64,000 nt of DNA from positions 1-64,000 of the forward strand of contig JAUIGN010000038.1 in NCBI GenBank assembly GCA_030430075.1, in the 5' to 3' direction. The stretch comes from a bacterium. Lineage in GTDB: Bacteria; Planctomycetota; Planctomycetia; Pirellulales; Pirellulaceae. A model generated the notes under the pieces. The model was not told the DNA's origin, did not search any database, and saw nothing but the letters and a program-made list of their open reading frames with translations. Made by a program: the position numbers and the translations under genes. Shown one piece after another: positions 44,452 through 52,354 of this stretch; the first letter of the stretch is position 1, and each line of letters opens with the position of its first letter.

Positions 44452-44630
44452 ATGCCCGGCAGGGGTCTCCGCCATGCCCGGCGGGGGTCCCCTCCGTGCT
44501 CGGCGCGGGTCCCCTCCGTGCTCGGCGCGGGTCCCCTCCGTGCTCGGCGCGGGTCTCCCGACCCCGCCGAAACCGCCGACCGAAGGTCTCCCCTCCACAC
44601 ACAAACCTCATGCAGAGCATGACCTTCGGT
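44452..44630 (+). repeat. Family A copy A7 with 22-bp unit array and family D-like hairpin
   Basis: About four ~22-bp units (44452-44540, the last two starting TGCTCGGCGCGGGTCCCC) lead into a family A element (44541-44591, with one extra C). A diverged family D hairpin (TCATGCAGAGCATGACC) follows near 44609. It lies between the FkbM gene and a lipoprotein gene; no gene is seen in the rest of 44437-44787. Confidence 0.82.
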
Positions 44631-44787
44631 CTGTCATCCACGGCATGTTATTTGGACCACGAGTCACCCACGCCGCAAGCGACGATTTGGACCACGTGCC
44701 TGACTCAGATAGAATCGGATCACTTGCCGGAACAGCCGGCTGTTGCTTGCTCGACGCCTGTCCCCACCCCTGATGGGTTGTATCGCC

Positions 44788-45564
44788 ATGAAGTCTCCCT
44801 CGTCACCGTCCAGGAGCGGCCATTCGACCTACCGACCGTGCCTCTTGCTGTTGACGCTCGGCGTCGCCCTCACCGCCGCTGGTTGCACACCGCGCCAGAT
44901 CAAGTCCTTGATCGATTCCGCCCAGGGGTCTTCCGAGTCCAACCGGAACGCGGCTCCGGAAATGGACGAAACCGGGCCGCCGGTCGCCGCCGAGGTAACC
45001 CCGGGCGGGGCGGCGGGAGAACCGGCCGACGCAGCCCCGCCGAGTGATTCCTTTTATGTCGACCCCGGAACGGGCCTGGATGTCGAACTCTTGGCCGGCT
45101 TCCGGATGACGCCTCCGGAAACGTTCAACGTCATCGAAGAAGAGGAAGGGAGCGACTTTCACGCGACCTACAAACATTTTCGCTGGTCCCGGCTATCCGG
45201 CGGCGCCTGGTTCATCGTGACTTTTCTGAGTGGCCTTGATTACGAAGGACCGCGGGCCCCCAAGGTGCTGGACAAACGGGCGGTGGCGGGTCGGATCAAG
45301 ACCGCGTTCGCTCGGATCGATGCAAACCATCAGTTACGCAGCAATGGCTCGCAAGTCGAACAGTTGGCCGGCTTGGCGACCATGCGAACCAACGTTATCG
45401 GGCAAGTCAACGGCCAAGAGGCAATTGGCCATCTGTACGCCCTGTACGACGGCAAACACCTCATTGAGATCGTGGCTTTAGCGACCGTGCCGCATCGGGA
45501 CGCGCTTAAGATCTGTCGCGAATCGGCCAATTCCTTGAGCCGCAATCTGCCCCGGGACCGTTGA
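44788..45564 (+). CDS. Lipoprotein of unknown function
   Basis: A 258-residue lipoprotein with a lipobox LTAAGC (Cys33) after a hydrophobic stretch (LLLLTLGVALTAAG). ATG 44788 places the basic N-terminal region suitably before it; ATG 44773 is an alternative. The mature protein has a disordered Pro/Ala/Glu-rich region (~45-90) and a compact C-terminal domain containing FRMTPPETFNVIEEEEG and RTNVIGQVNGQEAIGHLYAL. The domain looks like an extracytoplasmic alpha/beta fold of no named family. It is followed by a 575-bp spacer. Confidence 0.75.
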   Translation: MKSPSSPSRSGHSTYRPCLLLLTLGVALTAAGCTPRQIKSLIDSAQGSSESNRNAAPEMDETGPPVAAEVTPGGAAGEPADAAPPSDSFYVDPGTGLDVELLAGFRMTPPETFNVIEEEEGSDFHATYKHFRWSRLSGGAWFIVTFLSGLDYEGPRAPKVLDKRAVAGRIKTAFARIDANHQLRSNGSQVEQLAGLATMRTNVIGQVNGQEAIGHLYALYDGKHLIEIVALATVPHRDALKICRESANSLSRNLPRDR

Positions 45565-45978
45565 GCCATAACACCACCGGGCCAGCAGCAATGTCTGGGG
45601 ACCCGGCACCGACGGCAGGGACATCCGCCGGCGGCCTCTTTCGGCTGCCAAGCCGCCGATTCTACGGGCGTCTTGGGGCAAATTTGCCCGGTTACCCAAT
45701 AGAGAATCCACACGGCGCTGGTAGAATTGAACGCGGAGGGAACGGGACGGCCGCCGTGCCGCTCGTGTTGCCTTTCCTGCGCACGCCATGCGCCGGCGCG
45801 GATCGAAGGCGAAGAAATACCATAACCGTTGTTCCCGCATTCCTTAGAGCGCCCCAAGTGAGGGGGCGGCCGCCTCGCAGGGCGCGAGCCAGCATGTGAT
45901 CCGCGCCTGCAAGTCGCTCCTGAAGCAAATGCGCTGTGAGTCCATGCCGCTTCGTTAGACTCTCACATTATTGAAATT
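45565..45978. other. Intergenic region, no gene seen
   Basis: This stretch lies between the lipoprotein and repeat A8. Minus-strand open frames here are long but show no domain, signal peptide or ribosome-binding site and overlap the lipoprotein gene, so I treat them as shadows. Confidence 0.4.
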
Positions 45979-46109
45979 GGAGACCTTCGGTCGGCCGTTT
46001 CGGCGGGGTCGGAGACCCGCGCCGAGCATTGCGGAGACCCGCGCCGAGCATTGCGGTGACCCGCGCGAGCATTGCGGAGACCCGCGCGAGCGTTGCGGAG
46101 GCCCGCGCC
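45979..46109 (-). repeat. Family A copy A8 with 22-bp unit array
   Basis: An inverted family A element (45979-46028) is continued at its GACCCGCGCCGAGCA end by about 4.5 tandem units of 21-22 bp (46011-46109). The array is open in the frame of the downstream HemX/CcsA-like gene and would encode repeated Ala/Ser/Arg-rich sequence. It ends 30 nt before that gene's start. Confidence 0.82.
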
Positions 46110-46139
46110 AAACAACCGTTCGTTCCAGCATCACAACGC

Positions 46140-47081
46140 ATGTTCTCGATTTACGACATCACCATCACCTGCTTCGCAGCCAGTTACGCGGTCTGCCTGG
46201 CCCTGGAAGCATCCCGGTTGCTGTTCCAGGCCCGCAGCCGTCACGTGATGCTGGTCGGGATGACGAGTGCCGGACTGTTTGCGCATGCGACCTACCTGGT
46301 CGCCGAGCTACGGGGGCAGATGACGGCGGCCAACGTCGCACCGCTCTCCAACTGGCACGACTTCTGCCTGCTGGCTGCGCTGGTTCTGGCAGGGGCCTAT
46401 TTGGGTCTTACGGTACGACGCCCCCAGAACAACCTGGGCCTGTTCGTGCTCCCACCCGTGCTGGGCCTGATCGGGCTCGCCGTGCTCTTCAAGAGCAGCG
46501 CTTCCTTCTCCCGGGGCGATGCCCTGATCGTGTGGCGCATGATCCACGGCCTGACGCTGATGTTGGGCACGGTTGCCGTAACCCTGGGCTTCACCACCGG
46601 GCTGATGTATCTGCTCCAATCGTACCGATTGAAACATAAGTTGTTACCTCCTCGGGGCCTTCGCTTGCCCAGCCTGGAGTGGCTGCAACGCTTTAATGCC
46701 GAATCGCTGGTGGTTTCCACCGGCATGCTGGCCGTCGGGTTAATCTCCGGGGTGATCCTGAACCTGCTCCGGCGTTCCACCTCCGCCGGCGTGTCCTGGA
46801 CCGACCCCGTGGTCCTCTCCTCCGGTCTCCTGTTTACCTGGCTGGCCTGCATGACGGTCTTCGAGTCGATTTACAAGCCGGCCCGTCAAGGTCGCAAAGT
46901 CGCTTATCTCACGATGGCCAGTTTCCTGTTTCTGCTGTTGGCCTTGGGGCTGGTTTTGGTCGGCGAGCACGCCAGCACCCCACCGCCGGAAGATGGAGTC
47001 AGCCAGCCTCATCTTCAGACGGGCTCGCAGGTCGCCGGCCGGCCCCCGGCCGGCCCTGGGTGGCAGGGAGGCACGTCGTGA
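46140..47081 (+). CDS. HemX/CcsA-like cytochrome c assembly protein
   Basis: A 313-residue membrane protein with about eight TM segments. The CcsA/HemX core is recognisable in WRMIHGLTLMLGTVAVTLGF followed by YLLQSYRLKHKLLPPRG, the LK-K motif of the family. His residues in TM loops are candidate haem contacts. It overlaps hemA by 4 nt (GTGA), as expected for HemX next to glutamyl-tRNA reductase, where it is thought to tune haem supply or handle haem for cytochrome c. ATG 46140 is chosen because the upstream open frame is repeat A8. The Pro-rich C-terminal tail is unusual. Confidence 0.82.
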   Translation: MFSIYDITITCFAASYAVCLALEASRLLFQARSRHVMLVGMTSAGLFAHATYLVAELRGQMTAANVAPLSNWHDFCLLAALVLAGAYLGLTVRRPQNNLGLFVLPPVLGLIGLAVLFKSSASFSRGDALIVWRMIHGLTLMLGTVAVTLGFTTGLMYLLQSYRLKHKLLPPRGLRLPSLEWLQRFNAESLVVSTGMLAVGLISGVILNLLRRSTSAGVSWTDPVVLSSGLLFTWLACMTVFESIYKPARQGRKVAYLTMASFLFLLLALGLVLVGEHASTPPPEDGVSQPHLQTGSQVAGRPPAGPGWQGGTS

Positions 47082-48352
47082 AACTTCAGGTCACAGGGTG
47101 TAGCCACCATACGTCGAGCGTCGAAATGCGGGAGCGGCTGGCCTTCAGCCCCGGCCAGCAGCGGGAAGCGCTGCTCCGGCTGCGCCGTCAATTCCCCCAA
47201 GCGGAAGCGGTTCTGCTTTCCACCTGCAATCGCGTCGAACTCTACCTGGCCGCGGAAGAGGCCGTCCGCTGCCCGACGCATCACCAGGTGGTCGAATTCC
47301 TGGCCGAGTTTCACGGATTGGATCCAGCCACGTTTTTCGACGAGTTATTCGAACGGACCGGGGAGGACGCGGTCCGCCACCTGTTTACCGTGGCCGCCAG
47401 CCTGGACAGCATGGTCGTCGGTGAAGGGCAGATCCTGCCTCAGGTGAAGAGCGCCTACGATCAAGCCACCGCCGGTGAAACCACCGGGCCGTTAACGCAC
47501 ACCGCATTTCAGGCGGCGATCCGCGTCGCGCGTCGAATTGCCCGCGACACGTCGATCAACCAACGCCGCGTCAGCATTCCCAGCGTGGCGGTGGCCGACT
47601 TTGCCAAGACCTTCTTCGAACGCTTCGACGACAAGCGGGTCCTGGTGATCGGGGCGGGCGAAATGGCGGAAGAGACCCTGCGGTACCTGATCGACGAAGG
47701 CGCCGCCGAAATCTCCATCGTCAACCGCAGCCGCGAGCGGGCGGATCGACTCGCCCACAACATCACCGGTACCGTTCGCCCCTGGGAGGAACTCGAGTCG
47801 CAACTCTGTGACGCCGATCTGGTCGTCAGTACGACCGGCGCCAGCGAACCGATCATCGACGCAGAGCGCTTCGCCCCAATCCACCGCGACCGGTCGCAAC
47901 GGCCGCTCTTTATCCTCGATCTGGCCGTGCCACGCGACTTCGCCGTGGAAGTGGGTGTATTCTCGGACGTCTACCTCTACTCGATCGACGACCTCAGCAA
48001 GACCTGCGAAGCCAACAAGGCAGCACGCGAAAAAGAATGGCCAAAGGCCGAACGGATGATCGAGGAGGAGACGGCCCGCTTCATGGCGGAACTGAACCAC
48101 CGAGCGACTGGGCCGGTCATCAAGCGGTTGCGAGCTCAGGCCGACAACATCAAGAACGACGAACTGAAACGGCTCTTCAACAAGCTGACAGACCTGGATG
48201 ACCGCAGTCGGCAGGACATCGAACAGGCCTTCAATCGGCTCGTCAACAAGGTCCTGCATCCACCCCTGGAATCGTTACGCGACGAAGCCCAGCAGGGATC
48301 GCCGCATGGCCTGCTGGATGCCATGAAGCGGCTGTTTCAGATCAAAGATTGA
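47078..48352 (+). CDS. hemA: Glutamyl-tRNA reductase
   Basis: A 424-residue enzyme reducing glutamyl-tRNA(Glu) to glutamate-1-semialdehyde, the first step of the C5 haem pathway. The start is GTG 47078 with GGGAGG ~7 nt upstream, overlapping the HemX-like gene. Catalytic Cys50 is in LLSTCNRVELY. The NADPH-binding GAGEMAEETLRYL and dimerisation C terminus (INDELKRLFNKL-like) are present. The length is typical. Confidence 0.95.
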   Translation: MKLQVTGCSHHTSSVEMRERLAFSPGQQREALLRLRRQFPQAEAVLLSTCNRVELYLAAEEAVRCPTHHQVVEFLAEFHGLDPATFFDELFERTGEDAVRHLFTVAASLDSMVVGEGQILPQVKSAYDQATAGETTGPLTHTAFQAAIRVARRIARDTSINQRRVSIPSVAVADFAKTFFERFDDKRVLVIGAGEMAEETLRYLIDEGAAEISIVNRSRERADRLAHNITGTVRPWEELESQLCDADLVVSTTGASEPIIDAERFAPIHRDRSQRPLFILDLAVPRDFAVEVGVFSDVYLYSIDDLSKTCEANKAAREKEWPKAERMIEEETARFMAELNHRATGPVIKRLRAQADNIKNDELKRLFNKLTDLDDRSRQDIEQAFNRLVNKVLHPPLESLRDEAQQGSPHGLLDAMKRLFQIKD

Positions 48353-48469
48353 CGTGCAGATCAAAGACCGACGGCTGGACGACGACGGACCAGTTCATCA
48401 ATCGCTTCCCCCGCACCACCAAGCGACCCGCATCGCCAGATAACCAGCGTGGCCAGACAACCGCTGCCC

Positions 48470-48640
48470 CGGATCAATCATCGGCCGTTGGGCATCGGCC
48501 GTTGGGCATCAGCCGTTGGGCGTTAGCCCCGGTTCCGTCGAGACCTGCACAACCGCGACGCACACGCATTCCGGCCGGGATGCGCGCCGCTGTGGGCAAG
48601 TTCCTCACAACCGATTACGGCATCATGCCTTGCCCTGACG
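48470..48640 (+). repeat. Family B interspersed repeat, copy B6
   Basis: The left end is tandemly repeated: CGGCCGTTGGGCATC appears twice, then CAGCCGTTGGGCGTTAGCCC. It continues with CGGTTCCGTCGAGACC, GCATTCCGGCCGGGATGCG and GGGCAAGTTCCTCACAACC. It lies between convergent hemA and scpB genes. No gene is seen in the rest of 48353-48705. Confidence 0.76.
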
Positions 48641-48705
48641 CGGACCACTGCCTACGACGCTAAGTCGCAATCCCGACCGGGTGGACGCAGCCGGCGCCGA
48701 ACCGA

Positions 48706-49677
48706 TTACCAGTCTTCGTCATCGTCGTCGTCCTCGCCCCAGTCATCGTCGTCGTCAAGATCGTCGTCGTCCAGGTCCTCGTCGTCATCCAGCTCCTCGT
48801 CGATGTCATCATCGAGGTCATCGTCGTCATCGACTTCTTCCCACGAGTCGTCATCGTCATCGTCGTCATCGTCGCCGTAGTCATCGTCTTCATCGTCATC
48901 GTCATCGTAGGCATCGTCGTCTAGATCGTCATCATCATCCAGATCATCGTCGTCATCGTCGTAATCGTCGTCGTCATAATCGTCGTCATCCATGTTTTTG
49001 GTATCAGGGACAGCCACCGGTTGCCGAGTGTCCTGGGGATCGAGTTCTTCGTCGGTCACCGCCGGGTCTGCAATCGTCACGCTCACGTTCGTCTCCTCCA
49101 TCTCGCAATCTAGAGCACGTTGGGTCGTTGTTTCAGGATTAGATGCTATGCTCGCCGGCTCTTCAACACGCGTTTCAGCAACCCGTGGCAATCGGTCGAG
49201 ACTTTTCAGTCCGAACAGTTGCAGGAAGCGTTTCGTCGTTCCGTACAAATAAGGTCGGCCAAGTTCGTCACTGCGGCCAGTAATCCGGACCAAATCGCGT
49301 TCCATCAGTTGGCGCAGAATCTCGCCGCAACTGACGCCCCGAATCGCTTCAATCTCCGCGCGGGGCGTCGGCTGCTGGTAGGCGATCACCGCGAGGGTCT
49401 CTTGCGCGGGCGGTGACAAACGGGTCTCTTCTGGAACATGTTCCAGCCGCCGCAACCAGGGACCGTACGCCGGCCGCGTCAAGAGCTGGTATCCTCCGGC
49501 AATCTCTTCGATGCGGAAGGCCCGTTCGAGGTCGTCGTAGCGGGCGTTCAGCCGCTTCACCAAGGTCCGGGCCTCGGTCGCGTCGGCAAGACTGGCGAAT
49601 TTAGACAATTTTCGGCTGGACAGGGGCTCTCTCGCCAGGAAGAGAATCGCTTCAACTCGCCGCAGTCGCTCGGACAT
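48706..49677 (-). CDS. scpB: Segregation and condensation protein ScpB with acidic tail
   Basis: A 323-residue protein starting at ATG 49677, preceded by GAGG. The N-terminal ~190 residues are a standard ScpB with two winged helices (LRRVEAILFLAREPLSS; LSPPAQETLAVIAYQQPTPR; GRPYLYGTTKRFLQLFGL). ScpB binds ScpA and the kleisin-SMC ring in chromosome condensation. From residue ~235 the protein becomes almost pure Asp with scattered Tyr, Leu and Glu for about 90 residues, not typical for ScpB (usually 180-220 residues). scpA is not adjacent. Convergent with hemA. Confidence 0.88.
   Translation of the reverse strand: MSERLRRVEAILFLAREPLSSRKLSKFASLADATEARTLVKRLNARYDDLERAFRIEEIAGGYQLLTRPAYGPWLRRLEHVPEETRLSPPAQETLAVIAYQQPTPRAEIEAIRGVSCGEILRQLMERDLVRITGRSDELGRPYLYGTTKRFLQLFGLKSLDRLPRVAETRVEEPASIASNPETTTQRALDCEMEETNVSVTIADPAVTDEELDPQDTRQPVAVPDTKNMDDDDYDDDDYDDDDDDLDDDDDLDDDAYDDDDDEDDDYGDDDDDDDDDSWEEVDDDDDLDDDIDEELDDDEDLDDDDLDDDDDWGEDDDDDEDW
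48709..48993 (-). repeat. GTC/GAC trinucleotide-rich tract encoding poly-Asp
   Basis: Within scpB, the coding strand is built largely of GAT/GAC codons giving ~94 acidic residues with Asp runs interrupted by Leu, Tyr, Glu and Trp. The low-complexity DNA is a likely site of slippage and length variation. Confidence 0.85.
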
Positions 49678-50274
49678 GTCCTCTTCGGACGCGGCGACAG
49701 ACGGCGACGTGCACGCTGGATGTTCGCAACCAAGGGTCCGCCAGATCGCATGGGGCCGTTGGCAAAGCCGAGGTGCCAGGGCAACCGACCGACTTCGCAT
49801 GGCGTTACGTTGCAGTGCCACGGAAAGACTGTTCTGAGGGAGTCTCAACGCTTTCTTCCTTGGGAACGGTGACTCCCACAGTATGCCGAACCACGAGGAC
49901 CTCGCAACCCCGTCCAGGCCCGACCCGGCCGGCCGCCAGATCGCCGCCGGCCAGATCAGGCAGGCAGTCCTGCCGAACATGCCTATCAACGCCCCGATGA
50001 GTCGTCCGCTTCTGTCGAACGCCTGGTTGCCGGTCGGCAGGTATCATGATGCGCCGTACGCCGTGTTGCTTGCCAAACCTGATCCCAAGGGTGAAGATAG
50101 TCTTGGGGGTCCGGCTGGACAGGACGCGATACGCCCTGCGGCAACCTGGCCAAGAATCTTGTCGGAACGTCTCATCGGCAATCTCCGACACGTCCCGACC
50201 GCAGAACCCGGCACGTCCCGACCGCAGAACACCGAAGTCACAGTTGACGTGTACCTCATCGAGGTGGTAGTCCC
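49678..50274. other. Intergenic region between scpB and TPR-like gene
   Basis: No gene is supported. A plus-strand open frame at 49883-50278 has no domain or ribosome-binding site. Two 19-bp direct copies of CACGTCCCGACCGCAGAAC occur at 50189 and 50212 (period 23 bp), just upstream of the gene at 50275. The divergent promoters probably lie here. Confidence 0.45.
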
Positions 50275-51063
50275 ATGAATCGTCCTGCTCCCCGCCGTAG
50301 CACCCGTCGCGGGAACAAATGGGCCGTCCGGATTACGATTGCCGGGTTGAGCGTCATTCTGCTGTTGGCGGTCTTGACCTACGTCACCGTGGTGTTGGGA
50401 CTGGTTGAGGGTGAAGAAATTGCGACCGAGACGTTTCGCCGCCGCACGTTCAGCTACTACCAACTCCCTGTCATCCAACTCCAGGTTTCCGGGATCCACC
50501 GCCAAGATTCAACCGGCGACGTAGAGAACTACCTGATCGATAACAAGCTGATCCAAGTTGCCTCACCCACGTCGCAACCGGACGATTCACTTCGTTGGGA
50601 TCTCGTCAATGCGCACCGCTTCCGCACGGTCTTCAGCCGAGGTGAAGCGGAGATCCTCTGCAACTACCTCGACGCCACCACCGACGACGACAAGCACGTC
50701 TGGGTGGAATGGTCCAAAGCGCATCCCAACCTTGCCAAGGTAATCTGGCCGGCCGTCGTTACCGTGGCGCAACACGAGTTGTACATCTTCGTTCCTGAGT
50801 TGCTCGAACTGGCCACCAACGCCACGGACGCCCAGGCACTTGCGGACGACGTGCAGGAGCTCTTGACCAATCAGTACCTGCGGGTCGCCGCCACCCAGCA
50901 ACAGTTGGAACGGCACGAATTGGCAATCGAGCTCTATTCGCACGCATTGAACCAGTCTCCCCAACATCTCGCGGCGTTGCAGGGACGGGCAGAGTCCTAC
51001 GCGGCGGTGGGAAAACAACAACAGGCGGACGCGGATCGCGCTCGGGCCCGTGAACTGCAATAG
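50275..51063 (+). CDS. Membrane-anchored TPR-like protein
   Basis: A 262-residue protein with a basic N terminus, one TM segment (ITIAGLSVILLLAVLTYVTVVLGLV, ~20-45) and an extracytoplasmic region. The last ~60 residues (LERHELAIELYSHALNQSPQHLAALQGRAESYAAVGKQ) have the size and residue pattern of one to two TPR helices. The middle part (~60-190) is not recognised. GAGGTGG ~8 nt upstream supports ATG 50275. It lies 35 nt upstream of the cysteine desulfurase gene, probably in one transcript. Confidence 0.72.
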   Translation: MNRPAPRRSTRRGNKWAVRITIAGLSVILLLAVLTYVTVVLGLVEGEEIATETFRRRTFSYYQLPVIQLQVSGIHRQDSTGDVENYLIDNKLIQVASPTSQPDDSLRWDLVNAHRFRTVFSRGEAEILCNYLDATTDDDKHVWVEWSKAHPNLAKVIWPAVVTVAQHELYIFVPELLELATNATDAQALADDVQELLTNQYLRVAATQQQLERHELAIELYSHALNQSPQHLAALQGRAESYAAVGKQQQADADRARARELQ

Positions 51064-51098
51064 CAGTCGCCTCGTATCTCCTCGACTGCCGACATCGC

Positions 51099-52301
51099 AT
51101 GCCTCACCTGTACCTCGATAACAACGCCACCACGCCGCTCCACCCGGAAGTTGCTGCGGCCATGAGTGCAGCGTATCAGGCCCAGTACGCCAACGCGGCC
51201 AGTCAGCATGGTCCCGGCCAGCGAGCACGTCGGATCATCGAGGATGCCCGTGAAGGGATCGCGGGAATTCTGGGCGCGTCGGTCGCGGCAGCGGCAGCAG
51301 ATCAGGTGATCTTCACCAGTGGCGGCACCGAAGCAAACAATCTCGCCCTCCGCGGCTTGGGTCTGGCCGACCGCCGTCGGTTGCTGATCTCAGCGACCGC
51401 CCACCCCAGCGTCACCGAGGTCGCTCGACAGATGGCCCGTGAAGGACTCGAAGTCGTCCCGGCACGCGTCGATCGGCAGGGGCAACTCATCTGGGACGCT
51501 TTCGAACCGCAGGTCGGAGATCAGACCCGGCTGGTTAGCATTCTCTGGGGGAACAATGAGACGGGCGTTCTGCAGGCGATCGAGCCGATTGCCGTTTTGT
51601 GCCGCGATCGGCAGGTTCCACTCCATGTTGATGCGGTGCAAGTCGCCGCCAAACTGCCCGTAGATTTCCGGGAGCTCGGCGCCACCTCGATCAGCCTGGC
51701 GGCCCACAAGTTTCACGGCCCACGAGGAATCGGTGCTTTGGTCGTACGCCATGGGACGACGCTGGAACCTCAACTACGGGGTGGGTTCCAGCAACTGGGT
51801 CTGCGGCCTGGGACGGAACCGGTCGAACTTGTTGTGGGAATGTTCGTTGCACTTCAGATTTGGCAACGAGACGCGGTTGCCCGGCGTCGCCATCTGGAAC
51901 GGCTCCGTGACCAGTTCGAATCGGAACTGCGGTCCGCCGAACCAGCAATTGTGATCCACGGAGCGGCCACCCGTCGCCTCCCGCACACGACCTCGGCGTC
52001 TTTTGTCGGAGTCGACCGTCAACCGCTGGCAATGGCCTTGGACCTGGCCGGCGTCGCCTGTTCGACCGGGTCCGCGTGTGCGAGCGGGTCGAGCGAACCG
52101 TCTCCGGTGCTACAGGCGATGGGCCTGGATCAAGGACTTGTCGACAGTGCCCTGCGGTTTAGCGTCGGGGCCCTCAACACGTCGGCAGAGATCACCTCGG
52201 CCGTTCGCCGCATCCTCCAGGTATATCGAGACTTGCGGCACAAAAATGGGGTCCGAAAAGTCATCGCGGGTCCTCGCCAGCCGTTTTCCAAAGGGGTATA
52301 A
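51099..52301 (+). CDS. Cysteine desulfurase (NifS/IscS-like)
   Basis: A 400-residue PLP-dependent aminotransferase-fold enzyme that transfers sulfur from cysteine to a scaffold or tRNA-thiolation partner. PLP Lys204 is in AAHKFHGPRG, the cofactor His in SATAHPSVTE and catalytic Cys327 in STGSACASGS, within a long IscS/NifS-type loop. VDNNATTPLHPEV-like sequence starts the protein. No iscU or other Fe-S gene is adjacent; dnaA follows 53 nt downstream. It could serve Fe-S assembly or tRNA thiolation. Confidence 0.92.
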   Translation: MPHLYLDNNATTPLHPEVAAAMSAAYQAQYANAASQHGPGQRARRIIEDAREGIAGILGASVAAAAADQVIFTSGGTEANNLALRGLGLADRRRLLISATAHPSVTEVARQMAREGLEVVPARVDRQGQLIWDAFEPQVGDQTRLVSILWGNNETGVLQAIEPIAVLCRDRQVPLHVDAVQVAAKLPVDFRELGATSISLAAHKFHGPRGIGALVVRHGTTLEPQLRGGFQQLGLRPGTEPVELVVGMFVALQIWQRDAVARRRHLERLRDQFESELRSAEPAIVIHGAATRRLPHTTSASFVGVDRQPLAMALDLAGVACSTGSACASGSSEPSPVLQAMGLDQGLVDSALRFSVGALNTSAEITSAVRRILQVYRDLRHKNGVRKVIAGPRQPFSKGV

Positions 52302-52354
52302 TTCGGGCTGGCTTCTCCCGCGTCCCACGCACCCTACGCCCGACGGATTCGCTT

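Noticed and set aside
22532..46109. CRISPR arrays in the 22-bp repeat runs
   Set aside because: The units are directly tandem with no unique spacers, are too short and vary in sequence; no cas genes are present.
49883..50278. Plus-strand gene upstream of the TPR-like gene
   Set aside because: No domain, no ribosome-binding site and it runs over direct repeats; probably non-coding.
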